A stretch of DNA of 52,369 nt from an uncultured Halomicronema sp. Its GTDB lineage: Bacteria > Cyanobacteriota > Cyanobacteriia > Phormidesmidales > Phormidesmidaceae. The notes under the pieces were generated by a model. That model ran no database searches. It was given only the letters and a program-made list of their open reading frames with translations, and had not been told where the DNA came from. Every line of letters starts with the position of its first letter. Positions within the stretch are counted from its first letter, which is position 1. The position numbers were made by a program, and so were the translations under genes. Below are positions 16,868-25,848 of the stretch, piece after piece. The stretch is taken from assembly GCA_937899725.1 (NCBI GenBank), contig CALCCA010000029.1, forward strand, positions 1 through 52,369, written 5' to 3'.

Positions 16868-18856
16868 TTACCAGGCGTACCGCAGATCTTGCTGGGTCAA
16901 GTAGTTTTGCAAGTCATGAACCTGATCAGTCACGACAATCTGAGCGGGGGTGAGATTAGGCGGCTGCGCCTCTCGCAGCAGCCAGCCCGCCGTCGCTCCA
17001 GCAGCAGAACCCATACTCCATTCACCATAATGCACCCGTGTCATGGCGTTGACGATGTGCGACCCGGCAATGCTTTTGCCGCCGATGAGCAAGTTGTCAA
17101 CGCCGACAGGCACCAAGGCCTCTAGGGGGATCCGCAGCGGTTTCGCCAGTCGCTCGTTGACGCTCGCGCGAGTCGCCTCGTAGGAGGGTTGCCAATTGCG
17201 GTAGCGACAGCCGTGGATATCGATGTCGTAATGGGTGAGGGCGATCGCGGTGTTTTGAAAGTCGCGCCCGCCGCTGATATCCACCCGCAGGTCTTGTTCG
17301 GTCATCATAAATTGCTCTTGGCCATAGGCCGGTCGCCCGATGATGCGGCGGCCTTCGCGAATGTAGGGCACCATGCTGAGCCCTGATTGGGTGCGCATCG
17401 GCCCGTCCGGGCCATACAAAAACGTGAGCGGCAGCTCGGCCGTCGCTTGGTTGTCAATCAGCCATTCGGCAAAAAGTAGCGCATGATTTTCGCCATTCTT
17501 GAGGGCCGCGATCGAGAGGCCGCCCATCCAGTTTTGATATTGCCCGGTTTGCTCCAGCGCCTCTGGCCCCAGAATCAGCGGGTCATCCATGATGTTCCAA
17601 TCATTGCCCTGGGTCCAGTTGACCATGGTCATTTCGCCCGTGGTGGAGCGGCTCACCGCCGCGTCGCCCGCATAGCGGCTGACAATCCGCCGGTAATTAA
17701 ACAAGCCGCGATCGTGATACATCGGAAAGCCTTCCATGCCAAAGGCGCGGCGATGCTCAGCCTTGGGCATACCGGTTTCAAGTCGAGAGAGGGCCTGTTT
17801 GCTGCCGCCCTGGTCATCGACGATCGCCATCACAAACGGATAGGTAAAGGCTTGAGTACATTGAGGATTCGACTTCACCGGAGCGTTCAGCTCACCCAAC
17901 ACCTCTTTGCCATCGGAGCCGACGCGAAACGGCACTTGAGCCCAGGCCACCAACTCACCAGTATCGGTCGAGTCGATGACAATCATCCGCTTGCCCGGCG
18001 GCGCCTGGAGGCGAATGGGAATCTTCTCATACTGGTCAGTGCTCGACCAGGCATACCAGTCATAGAGTTCGCGCGAAAGCCGCCCTTTGGGCAGGTATTG
18101 CGGATTTTTAGGCACCCGCTTGACCGCGTAGACCGCCGTAATATTGCGCCCAGCAGTGTCAAAGGCGGCTCCCTTAAAAGCGGTCGAGGTGGCCCAGCGA
18201 CTATTGGGGGAGGCCCTTACAGCATTCTGCAAGAAGCTTTCAGCCGCAGCAGCCCCCTTCTCGGGCAGAAAGCAGAGGTCGCCGACCCAGCAGCTGTTCG
18301 TCTCATAGGTGAACTGGCGATCGCTCATGCCCGTCCAGGCGGGCAAGTCGACGGGCTGACTTCGAATCAGCCGTTTAAAGTCACGCCAGCTGGGCGAAAA
18401 GTTTTGCACCGCCCGCATCGAGCGTGATTCATCAATCGCGGATACCCCCTGTGAGCTGATCTGCCCGCCTAACCAGGGAGTCACTTCAATCAAGCAAGTT
18501 TGAGCGCCCGTGCCCATGGCGTGAGCCGCAGCCCCGACCCCCCCTAAGGAACCGCCAACCACCACCACTTCGCATTCCCACACCTCTTGGGCGCGCGGCA
18601 GCGGCGAGAGATTGGGGCGACCATTAGCTGCATGAATGTCATCTAACCCGACTAAGACCGGGCTATCAGTCAGCGACTGCCCAATCGTCGCCATCGCCAC
18701 CGGCACCTCTAGATAGCCATAAGCAACATGAAACGCTTCTAACAGCAGAATGCCACCCAACACCCCGCCCAAAACCGCCATCGATAACAGCGTCATGCGA
18801 CGTTTGCGTTGTCTCCGCTTGACGGCGCGGTGGCGATAAAGGCGGCGCGTGACCAT
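16868..18856 (-). CDS. Membrane-anchored FAD-dependent oxidoreductase
   Basis: 662 residues. A very basic N-terminus (about 21 residues, many Arg/Lys) is followed by one transmembrane helix (LLSMAVLGGVLGGILLLEAF), so the catalytic part should face the outside of the membrane. The FAD-binding fold starts at CEVVVVGGSLGGVGAAAHAM (around residue 94), with LIEVTPWLGGQISSQG after it. The C-terminal DNLLIGGKSIAGSHIVNAMTRVHY is the closing FAD motif of the FAD_oxidored family. Substrate unknown. Upstream of it is a 340 bp gap. It is followed downstream by the esterase-like gene on the same strand with 130 bp between. Confidence 0.78.
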   Translation of the reverse strand: MVTRRLYRHRAVKRRQRKRRMTLLSMAVLGGVLGGILLLEAFHVAYGYLEVPVAMATIGQSLTDSPVLVGLDDIHAANGRPNLSPLPRAQEVWECEVVVVGGSLGGVGAAAHAMGTGAQTCLIEVTPWLGGQISSQGVSAIDESRSMRAVQNFSPSWRDFKRLIRSQPVDLPAWTGMSDRQFTYETNSCWVGDLCFLPEKGAAAAESFLQNAVRASPNSRWATSTAFKGAAFDTAGRNITAVYAVKRVPKNPQYLPKGRLSRELYDWYAWSSTDQYEKIPIRLQAPPGKRMIVIDSTDTGELVAWAQVPFRVGSDGKEVLGELNAPVKSNPQCTQAFTYPFVMAIVDDQGGSKQALSRLETGMPKAEHRRAFGMEGFPMYHDRGLFNYRRIVSRYAGDAAVSRSTTGEMTMVNWTQGNDWNIMDDPLILGPEALEQTGQYQNWMGGLSIAALKNGENHALLFAEWLIDNQATAELPLTFLYGPDGPMRTQSGLSMVPYIREGRRIIGRPAYGQEQFMMTEQDLRVDISGGRDFQNTAIALTHYDIDIHGCRYRNWQPSYEATRASVNERLAKPLRIPLEALVPVGVDNLLIGGKSIAGSHIVNAMTRVHYGEWSMGSAAGATAGWLLREAQPPNLTPAQIVVTDQVHDLQNYLTQQDLRYAW

Positions 18857-19196
18857 TGTAGGGAGGTTCTTAAGGATATCTAAACGTCTCAGAGTGTAGC
18901 AACAGAAACTCTGGACGGGGCACTTTATGACTAATTATTCGAGGGAAATTCAATTCTCAGACGAATATTTCGAGATGGCAGTCCCTGCCATTTATCTCAG
19001 TCGCCTAGCCGCTAAAGCTGTGCCGATCAACACTCTCAGCGATCAGACTGCCAAGCCCTTCTGGCAACGCCGGAGAGCACAACAGCCGAGCCGCCCGAGT
19101 TATCGGCTTGTTTCAAAGCATCAAGCCGAGCAACGATGTATAGAAGTTTACGCCGCAGTTAACGCAGGCTTCTGAGGCCCAGCTGAGCGATCGCCC
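18857..19196. other. Gap with one doubtful ORF
   Basis: 340 bp upstream of the FAD oxidoreductase gene and downstream of the deacetylase gene's 3' end. It holds the doubtful 82-codon frame listed separately and presumably the FAD oxidoreductase promoter. No clear hairpin or RNA was seen. Confidence 0.35.
18927..19175 (+). CDS. Doubtful hypothetical protein
   Basis: An 82-codon open frame, the only sizeable one in this gap. The product starts MTNYSREIQFSDEYFEM and becomes basic and Gln/Arg-rich toward the end. No signal, membrane segment or family is recognisable, and the GGGG tract before the ATG is a poor ribosome site at its spacing. It ends 20 bp before the convergent deacetylase gene. 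It could be real but chance is about as likely. Confidence 0.25.
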   Translation: MTNYSREIQFSDEYFEMAVPAIYLSRLAAKAVPINTLSDQTAKPFWQRRRAQQPSRPSYRLVSKHQAEQRCIEVYAAVNAGF

Positions 19197-20057
19197 TCAG
19201 GGACACAGGTTACCAAAGTGACTACTCAGGGTTTTGAACTCGGCCCCCTGCGCCTTGGCTACCCCAATCGAAGCTGCCAGCCCATGTAAAAGCCTTTGCT
19301 CAGCGGCAGTAAGCGAGGCCGGTCGTGGCCACTGACCATCGTGAAGCACAATAATGCGCCCCTGCCCCGTCACCACCGTCTGCACAATCTCTGCCACAGC
19401 CGAGTCACTGTTGATCGAGATCTCATTGAACATGGCGATACACATGCCATGGGCGTGAGCCAGGTCAACCACCGCTTGGTCATAGCTCCCATAGGGCGGG
19501 CGAAACCAGCGAATGCGTAGATTGGGCAACTGCCAGTGCAAGAGTGCCAGACCGTCAGCAATCTCCTGCTTTTTCTGCTCCCAAGATAAGGTCGTGAGGT
19601 TGGCATGGCTGTAGGAATGCAGGGCTAATTCGTGCCCCTCAGCGACGATGCGCTCAATCAATTCGGGCCACATGGCCGCATTGCGGCCCAAGACAAAAAA
19701 GGTCGCCTTGACATCATGTGCTTGCAAAATATCGAGAATCAATGCCGTAGCTTTAGGGCTAGGGCCATCGTCAAAGGTTAAAAATATTTCTGGTGAGCGA
19801 TCGCTGAGCCAATCGCGAATGGTGTCTTGGGTTAGATCAACGCCCCCCAGCACCGGCGGCTGCAGCGGTAAGGGAATTCTTGGAAATGACGGGGTGATGC
19901 CAGTGAGGGTCACCGGATCGACGGAGCCCAGCAGCGAACTGACGGGACGAGCCCTGGCGACCGGCGGCTCCGCAGCGGGATAGACGCGGTTGACCAACAG
20001 GCCCAAGAACGCCGCAATCACCCCCCCAGATAAGAATTTCTTGAAGGATGGCATCAT
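19197..20057 (-). CDS. Polysaccharide deacetylase (NodB domain)
   Basis: 286 residues with an N-terminal hydrophobic anchor (FLSGGVIAAFLGLLVNRVY). The CE4/NodB metal-dependent deacetylase motifs are all visible: FLTFDDGPSPKAT (motif 1, catalytic base and metal Asp), HSYSHANLT (motif 2, metal His pair), WFRPPYGSYD (motif 3), and the late LHDG (motif 5 His). The enzyme should remove acetyl groups from an N-acetylated glycan, such as peptidoglycan or an exopolysaccharide, outside the cytoplasmic membrane. Which glycan cannot be told. Transcribed alone. Confidence 0.9.
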   Translation of the reverse strand: MMPSFKKFLSGGVIAAFLGLLVNRVYPAAEPPVARARPVSSLLGSVDPVTLTGITPSFPRIPLPLQPPVLGGVDLTQDTIRDWLSDRSPEIFLTFDDGPSPKATALILDILQAHDVKATFFVLGRNAAMWPELIERIVAEGHELALHSYSHANLTTLSWEQKKQEIADGLALLHWQLPNLRIRWFRPPYGSYDQAVVDLAHAHGMCIAMFNEISINSDSAVAEIVQTVVTGQGRIIVLHDGQWPRPASLTAAEQRLLHGLAASIGVAKAQGAEFKTLSSHFGNLCP

Positions 20058-20615
20058 CCTGAACGCATCGCCGGTAGCGGCGAATCACAGCGGCTTACAC
20101 TGCAAGATTATCCTTGAAATCGCCGACCAGAGAAAACGGCATCAACAAAAATTCTCATCTAGTGAATGGCCAGATGGAGTCGGCTCTCAAGCTGATTGAT
20201 TGACTTCTTTGCCCTGCCTGATCGCGTTTTCCAGTCTGGGGGCGACATCCTGTAAACGTTCGCTGCAGTCGCTTGACAACCCCAGCGGTGCCCGCCTACC
20301 TTAGGCCATGCTCCCGTAGTTTGGAGCCTGGCACTAGTAATAGTGTCAAACAACGCGATTTCAGGGTGTTGAGCTTTACAGGTGGTTACCGATGATCAGC
20401 AGGTCGCTCGTGACTAGCCCAGCCGTCCTGGCTAGCAGCTAGTCAAACCAGCGGTATCAATGCGGGTTGGCGCTCAAATAACTTCCCCAAGCCCCAACTG
20501 CGGTCAGTCAGGATTTGACCGGCTCCCATCCCGACTATCAGGGACGCTATTTTTGAGCCCCTTCCTAACGCCTGTAACCAGTTTCGAGTTTCCCTAAATT
20601 TTCCCGGTTGCTCCG
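20058..20615. other. Gap between deacetylase gene and ftsX
   Basis: 558 bp between divergent genes. I see no convincing ORF or RNA gene. Loosely complementary stretches near 20470 (GCTCAAATA) and 20550 (TATTTTTGAGC) could pair with a large intervening loop, but the match is imperfect. No ribosome site was clear for ftsX. Confidence 0.35.
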
Positions 20616-21518
20616 ATGTTAAAAGCTTTTACCAAAGCTGATTACCTAATTCGAGAAACCCTGCTGGGTCTGCGGCGCGGCGGGTGGATGAACTGGGCCG
20701 CGATTAGCACCATGACGGTGCTGCTGTTTTTGTTTGGCGTCAGTTTGCAGGCGAGCTGGCAGCTCGAGGGCTTGCTCAATCAGTTTGGTAGCCAGCTCGA
20801 AGTGTCGGTATATTTAGACAGCGGTGTGCAGGCCGATTCGTTGCAGGCGACGGTAGCGGCGCTGCCCGAGGTGACGACAGTGGAAGCGGTACCCAAAGAA
20901 GCCGCTTGGCAAGAACTGGTCACAGATCTGGGCATTTCTGATATTGCGGGGGCAACAGAACAGCTAAAAGGCAATCCGCTGGTCGATGCGCTGCGGGTTA
21001 AAGCGCGTCAGTCAGAAGCGGTGCCCACCTTAGCCGCCCAGTTACTCAATCTAGAGGGCGTCAATGAGGTGCTGTATGTTGACGAAGCGGTGCAGCGCAT
21101 CCAGCAGCTCAACGATGGGCTGCGATGGTCCAGCTTCTTCGTGATTAGCGTGCTGAGTCTGACCGCGATCGCGGTGATTACGACCACGATTCGGCTGATT
21201 GTGATGGCCCGCCGCCACGAGATTGAGGTGATGCAGCTGGTGGGGGCAACCCAAATTTGGATCTATTTGCCCTTTATCCTCCAGGGCACCTTTTTTGGCT
21301 TAGTGGGTGCTGGGGTCGCCTGGGGATTGCTCATCGGGATTCACCAATTTCTATACGAGGTGGTGAACCAGCAGCCTGACTTTATTCAATTTGTCGTGAA
21401 TGGCTTGCGCCTCACCTCTAAGCAGACGATTTTGCTGCCTTCCTCACTGCTGGGCCTCGGCTGTGCTGTGGGGCTGATGGGCAGCCTGGTAGCCGTGCGA
21501 AAATATGCGCTGCGATAG
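20616..21518 (+). CDS. ftsX: Cell division protein FtsX-like permease
   Basis: 300 residues. One transmembrane helix near residues 25-46, a periplasmic domain of about 110 residues (LEVSVYLDSGVQADSLQATV... to VLYVDEAVQRI), then three helices in the C-terminal half: the FtsX topology. The conserved cytosolic loop MARRHEIEVMQLVGAT is typical of FtsX, which with the FtsE ATPase transmits a signal to cell-wall hydrolases at division. ftsE is not adjacent here. Confidence 0.9.
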   Translation: MLKAFTKADYLIRETLLGLRRGGWMNWAAISTMTVLLFLFGVSLQASWQLEGLLNQFGSQLEVSVYLDSGVQADSLQATVAALPEVTTVEAVPKEAAWQELVTDLGISDIAGATEQLKGNPLVDALRVKARQSEAVPTLAAQLLNLEGVNEVLYVDEAVQRIQQLNDGLRWSSFFVISVLSLTAIAVITTTIRLIVMARRHEIEVMQLVGATQIWIYLPFILQGTFFGLVGAGVAWGLLIGIHQFLYEVVNQQPDFIQFVVNGLRLTSKQTILLPSSLLGLGCAVGLMGSLVAVRKYALR

Positions 21519-21633
21519 GTTGAGCAGGCGAGACAAACGTTATTCAGCCTCAACGAACGCTACTATATTGGCTCCCTAGCGCCCCTGCCCTCCACCTCAG
21601 AACGATGAACGAACGGACACATTGTGGCGCTTG

Positions 21634-21819
21634 CTATCTCCGCTCTTCCTCATCTTCGAGATAGGCGGTTTCTTCCACGTCGGTGGTATTCAGTTCGTCT
21701 TTAAAGCTCCGCAGGGTCTTGCCCAGGGCATTGCCCAGTTCAGGAATCTTTTTGGGGCCAAAAATTAAGAGGCCGACCCCCAGCACTAGAATGACTTCAG
21801 TCCAGCCAATATTAAACAT
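21634..21819 (-). CDS. tatA: Twin-arginine translocase subunit TatA/TatE
   Basis: 61 residues: a short N-terminal transmembrane helix (WTEVILVLGVGLLIFGP), the hinge FGPKKIPELG, an amphipathic helix (NALGKTLRSFKDELN) and an acidic tail (EETAYLEDEEERR). This is the TatA/E pattern, the pore-forming part of the Tat system exporting folded proteins across thylakoid and plasma membranes. TatB is usually absent from cyanobacteria. It lies downstream of the aminotransferase gene on the same strand, with about 140 bp between them. Confidence 0.92.
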   Translation of the reverse strand: MFNIGWTEVILVLGVGLLIFGPKKIPELGNALGKTLRSFKDELNTTDVEETAYLEDEEERR

Positions 21820-21961
21820 AACCAGGGCTCCGTAGAGATATCTTAAGTGAGCAAACGAATCGGTTGGGCGTCGTCAGGCAGCCCTTCAGAGCAACCCGGT
21901 GGAACGCGATTATTTCCGGAAAGAGTGGGTCAAAAACTGAATTTACCGTACCATCTTCCCC

Positions 21962-23164
21962 CTAAACGCTGGCCTTGGCTGGTTCAAACCGGATGTTGGC
22001 TTGTCGAAGCCGATGCATGGCTTCACCCAGGCGATCGCAGTCCGCAATCAGACTGACTCGCACGTAGCCTTCGCCCCCTTTGCCAAAGGCGTTCCCGGGG
22101 GTGAGCACCACCCCCGTTTGCTCTAGCACCGACAGCGCAAAATCGGTGGAAGACACGCCAGGTGGACAGGCCACCCATAGATACATCGTGGCGCGAGTTT
22201 TGGTCACCTGCCAGCCGAGGGAGGCAAACTCCTGGATGAGAAAGTCTCGCCGGGTGCGATAGCGGGTTTGTACGGCTTCTAAATATTGGTCAGGCAGCTG
22301 CAGCGCCGTCTCAGCCGCTTTTTGCAACGCCGAAAAGATGCCGTAGTCAAGATTGGTTTTGAGCGTCCGCAGGCCCTGAATGATGTGACGGTTGCCGACA
22401 ACAAACCCCACTCGCCAGCCCGCCATATTGTAAGTTTTGGAAAGGGTATGAAACTCGACCCCAATCTCTTTGGCTCCCGGAATTTCGAGCAGACTCGTGG
22501 GCTGATAGTGATCAAAGGCAAGTTCTGCATAGCACAGGTCATGCACCAGCATGATTTCGTAGCGGCGCGCAAAGGCGACAATCTCTTCAAAAAACTCGCG
22601 GGGCGCAGTCGCGGCGGTGGGGTTGTTGGGATAGTTGAAAAAGAGCACTTTGGCCTGCTCAGCCACCGCATCGGGAATGGCCGCTAGGTCAATCAGCCAG
22701 TCATTGTCTGCCGTTAACGGCAGATCGACAATTTGTCCCCCCGCGATCGCCGGGCCGCGAAAATGCGCCGGATAGGCTGGCGTAGGGACCAGCACCACGT
22801 CACCGGGATTGATATAGGCCATCGCCAGATGCGCCAATCCCTCTTTAGACCCCAGCAGCGGCAAGGCTTCACCGTTAGAGTCGAGAGTGACGCCATAGCG
22901 GCGGTGATACCAGCGGGTAATCGCTTCCCGAAAGCTACCGGTGCCCTCAAAGGGCGGGTAGCCGTGGTTAGCCGCATCTTGAATGGCACTATAGGCGGCA
23001 TCCACCACCGGCTGGGGCGTCGGTCCATCAGGATTACCCATGCCCAAATCAATCAGATCCAGCCCGCGATCGCGGGCTGCGGCTTTGAGTTCTTCTAACC
23101 GGGCAAACACATAGGGGGGCAGCCGTCGCACGCGGTCCGCCGGTTGCAGCCAATCCAGGTTCAT
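21962..23164 (-). CDS. Class I/II PLP-dependent aminotransferase
   Basis: About 400 residues, fold type I. The PLP lysine lies in HTLSKTYNMAGWRVGF, with FFNYPNNPTAA supplying the ring-binding Asn, and the C-terminal YVRVSLI contains the carboxylate-binding Arg. The N-terminal DLGMGNPDGPTP and the general pattern match aminotransferases annotated in cyanobacteria as aspartate, alanine or LL-diaminopimelate aminotransferase; sequence alone does not fix the substrate. The ATG at 23164 gives MNLDWLQPADRV; an earlier ATG at 23182 would add six residues. Third gene of a likely operon with ycf51 and the iron-type dehydrogenase. Confidence 0.85.
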   Translation of the reverse strand: MNLDWLQPADRVRRLPPYVFARLEELKAAARDRGLDLIDLGMGNPDGPTPQPVVDAAYSAIQDAANHGYPPFEGTGSFREAITRWYHRRYGVTLDSNGEALPLLGSKEGLAHLAMAYINPGDVVLVPTPAYPAHFRGPAIAGGQIVDLPLTADNDWLIDLAAIPDAVAEQAKVLFFNYPNNPTAATAPREFFEEIVAFARRYEIMLVHDLCYAELAFDHYQPTSLLEIPGAKEIGVEFHTLSKTYNMAGWRVGFVVGNRHIIQGLRTLKTNLDYGIFSALQKAAETALQLPDQYLEAVQTRYRTRRDFLIQEFASLGWQVTKTRATMYLWVACPPGVSSTDFALSVLEQTGVVLTPGNAFGKGGEGYVRVSLIADCDRLGEAMHRLRQANIRFEPAKASV

Positions 23165-23248
23165 GCTGACGATGCCTCTCATACAGAGCTCAACGCTCAC
23201 GGTCAGGTGTGCAAAATCTATCAGATTTTTGCCCCCTAGCGACCAAAG

Positions 23249-24412
23249 TTAACGCTGAGGCGTAGATTTTTCATGAGAGGGGGCCGCTGAGGCTGAGGCG
23301 TTAGCAGATTTGGTCGCTTTCATCGGTGGAGTGGTCGTGGTCACTAGCGCGCCCATGAGCGCCTCTGGGGTAACCGCAAACGGCAAGTGGTGAATATCTG
23401 AGTCCGGCTGGCAGGCAATGGTGGCCGCCTGCTGCAGTTCGCTCACTCGAACCTCCTGCATCGCCATATCAGCCAGCGTTTTGGGCAGCCCAATCGCATC
23501 GTAGAACTGAATGAGTTGCTGACGAGAGGTCGCAGCGAGAGCCGATTGCTGGGCAATTTCTTCCAAGCGCAGCTGCACCAAAATGCCATAGGCCACTTTT
23601 TCGCCGTGCAGCATGGGGTGGCTCGCTGGTAGATGGGTCAACCCATTGTGCACGGCGTGGGCCGCCACGGTGCGACATTGGGCACCACCCAAGCCGCCCA
23701 TCACCCCAGCCAACAAAACACAGGCATCGACCACTTCACGCCAGTCGTCACCGCCCGGTGCGGCCAAGGCTCCTGGGGTTTTTTGCCAGAGGAGGTCACG
23801 GAGCACTCGCGCCTGCTGCACAGCGGCGATGGTCAAGGTATGTTCTGACGCGCCACTGCTGACGAAACCTTCGTACCACTTGGCGAGGGCATCACCGATG
23901 CCCGCGATGAGGGTGCGCAGCGGCGCCGTAGCAATCAGGTCGTAATCCAAAATGAGTAAATCGGGGCAGCGATCTAACGCGACGTCATAGAGAAACGCGC
24001 CGGTTTCTGAATAGACGTTAGACAACGCTGTCCAAGCGGCACAGGTAGCCGCCGAGGTCGGCACGGTGATGACCGGCAGCTGCCTCTGATGGGCGATGAG
24101 CTTGGCAGCATCTAACGCTTTGCCGCCGCCCACCCCAATCACGACATCAGCAGCGTGAGCCTGAGCTGCCGCTTGGAGCTGGCTGAGAGCAGTTTCGCTG
24201 CAGTCATTGCCATAACTGGCTGAGCTGACAGTGAGTCCCGCCAGCGCCGGCTTCAGAAAAGGGGCGGCGATCGCGAGGGTGCGATCGCCGCCAACCAGTA
24301 GGGGGCGTTGCCCTAACCGGGCAATCACCTCGCCAACAGTCGCCAAAACTCCGGCACCGCGCCTCACCTGAGCGGGTGCCACCATCAGGGTGGGAAACGT
24401 AGGTGTAGTCAT
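23249..24412 (-). CDS. Iron-containing alcohol dehydrogenase family oxidoreductase (glycerol-dehydrogenase-like)
   Basis: 387 residues. NAD-binding motif VIGVGGGKALDAAKL (around 91-105) and substrate/metal region TVPTSAATCAAWT. Candidate metal ligands are the Asp in AGIGDALAKWYEG and the His residues in AAHAVHNGLTHLPASH and MLHGEKVAYG, as in glycerol dehydrogenase and related enzymes. The family oxidises alcohols or reduces carbonyls with NAD(P); the substrate here is unknown. The C-terminus has a Ser/Ala-rich extension. Only 17 bp separate it from the ycf51 gene upstream, so the two are almost certainly cotranscribed. Confidence 0.85.
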   Translation of the reverse strand: MTTPTFPTLMVAPAQVRRGAGVLATVGEVIARLGQRPLLVGGDRTLAIAAPFLKPALAGLTVSSASYGNDCSETALSQLQAAAQAHAADVVIGVGGGKALDAAKLIAHQRQLPVITVPTSAATCAAWTALSNVYSETGAFLYDVALDRCPDLLILDYDLIATAPLRTLIAGIGDALAKWYEGFVSSGASEHTLTIAAVQQARVLRDLLWQKTPGALAAPGGDDWREVVDACVLLAGVMGGLGGAQCRTVAAHAVHNGLTHLPASHPMLHGEKVAYGILVQLRLEEIAQQSALAATSRQQLIQFYDAIGLPKTLADMAMQEVRVSELQQAATIACQPDSDIHHLPFAVTPEALMGALVTTTTPPMKATKSANASASAAPSHEKSTPQR

Positions 24413-24429
24413 CGAGTCAAACTCAAGGA

Positions 24430-24957
24430 TTAGGTGTTGTCTTCAGCGGTAGAGGGCAAGGCTTGCAAAGCCGCTTCATCGAGCTGAATCGAGAAGGGGA
24501 TTTCGGCATCGCGTTGAGAGGCAGGCTGAATCTGCCCCAGATAGACCAAATTAGAAATGCCGCCAGATTCATGGCGAATCGTGCGCGCGCGAATGGTGGG
24601 CGTATTCCCTCGGCTGCCCAAGCGGCTCGGCTTGAGCAAATTGCTGGCGGCCTGCTGCAGGGTAGCTTCCAGCTCAGGGGGGGTGATGGTATCGGGCACC
24701 TTGATGACGATTTGAGCCGCCCCAGAGTCATAAACGGTATTAAAGGGAATCGCCCCCGGCACGGTTGTGCGGGTAAACGGCTCAAAACTCAATCCCAGCA
24801 GCCCCCCGGTGAGCACCCCCATAAAACTGGTGATCCCCACCAGTCGAAAGCGAAATCCCCAGCCCAGCAAAAATGCCAGGAGGGTAATCCCCGCCATCGT
24901 CAGAGTGGCAAGGCCGAAATACTTTGTGGCGACCAAAAATTCTGCAGGTGTTGGCAT
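24430..24957 (-). CDS. ycf51: Ycf51 family protein (DUF2518)
   Basis: About 175 residues. Two N-terminal membrane helices (YFGLATLTMAGITLLAFLLGW, then LVGITSFMGVLTGGLLGLSF) are followed by a soluble alpha/beta part (AAQIVIKVPDTITPPELEATL, YLGQIQPASQRDAEIPFSI). This matches Ycf51, conserved in cyanobacteria and some algal plastids, whose function is unknown. The ATG at 24957 gives MPTPAEFL; a start at 24987 would add ten residues that look non-coding. First gene of a likely operon with the dehydrogenase and aminotransferase. Confidence 0.82.
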   Translation of the reverse strand: MPTPAEFLVATKYFGLATLTMAGITLLAFLLGWGFRFRLVGITSFMGVLTGGLLGLSFEPFTRTTVPGAIPFNTVYDSGAAQIVIKVPDTITPPELEATLQQAASNLLKPSRLGSRGNTPTIRARTIRHESGGISNLVYLGQIQPASQRDAEIPFSIQLDEAALQALPSTAEDNT

Positions 24958-25221
24958 CGGTTTCCGGGTTTCAGCTAAAGGGGGCAAACAAACTCAAGTC
25001 TGAGTTTGCATAAAGATTCAAGTGGTTTTGAGTATTGATGTTTAGTTTCTGATCGTATCAGTTTCATCGAGCTTTGCCGAAAAGCCTATAGAGAGCTTTG
25101 GGATCAACATTGCCCTGGCTGTGGGCATACTGGCTTGCACGGTACTTTCGCGATTGAGAGTATCATGTGCCAAGCCATGCTCCCTGTGCATGGATCCACT
25201 ATTTCTATGAGGACAGGTTTC

Positions 25222-25848
25222 ATGCTGACATTTCGCCGCCGTGGAGTGGTTTCAGCTAGCGTCGCGATCGCCCTATTAGCTGCGGGCTGTGGCGAATCAA
25301 AGGTATCTCAGTGCAATCGCTTGGCTGAGATTGTCAACAAGGCGCAGGGATTTATGCCCGCCTTCGAGAGCAACATTCAAACCTTTAGTACCAATGCCGC
25401 CCAGGTTCAAAGCTTAGACGATATCAAGGCCGCTGCTGACCAGTATGTGACGGCTGTGAACGAGGTGGTCAGCGATTTAGACGACCTTGCCGTTGAACTA
25501 GACGGCACTGAGCTGGAAGATGAGGAGCTGATTGGTTATCGCGATCGCTACATTGAGATGGTCGCCGGTTTTAGCGGTGCCCTCAATCAGGCCAGCGACG
25601 CCATGGGCATCGTTCAAGAAGTTGAAGCGGAAGCTGATTTGCCCGCCAAAATCGAAGCCTCGCAGCAAGAAACGGTGCAAGCTGTCCAGCTGATTCAAGA
25701 GTTATCGGTCGAAGAATCCACCATCATCAACGAAGTCAATACCTACTGTGGTGCCGCTGGCGCCGGTGCTGCCCCCGAAGCGACGGAAGAAGAAGCGGCG
25801 CCGGGTGACGAGGCCGCTCCCGACGCCGAGGGTGACGAAGCCCCTTAA
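25222..25848 (+). CDS. Lipoprotein with acidic Ala/Glu-rich tail, unknown function
   Basis: About 208 residues. Basic N-terminus (MLTFRRRG), hydrophobic stretch and a clear lipobox (LLAAGC), so the mature protein is lipid-anchored. The body is helical (CNRLAEIVNKAQGFMPAFES, DDIKAAADQYVTAVNEV) and has cysteines near each end (SQCNRLAEI and NTYCGAAG) that could pair. The last 30 residues are Ala/Glu/Asp/Pro-rich with repeated EEAAPGDEAAP-like units. A purine-rich AGGACAGG precedes the ATG by about 6 nt. I recognise it only as a conserved type of cyanobacterial lipoprotein. A strong palindrome follows the gene. Confidence 0.68.
   Translation: MLTFRRRGVVSASVAIALLAAGCGESKVSQCNRLAEIVNKAQGFMPAFESNIQTFSTNAAQVQSLDDIKAAADQYVTAVNEVVSDLDDLAVELDGTELEDEELIGYRDRYIEMVAGFSGALNQASDAMGIVQEVEAEADLPAKIEASQQETVQAVQLIQELSVEESTIINEVNTYCGAAGAGAAPEATEEEAAPGDEAAPDAEGDEAP

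Noticed and set aside
17483-18427. A 314-codon open frame antisense to the FAD oxidoreductase gene
   Set aside because: It lies wholly within a gene with clear family motifs on the other strand, and its product is His/Arg/Pro-rich, as expected for the complement of GC-rich coding DNA.
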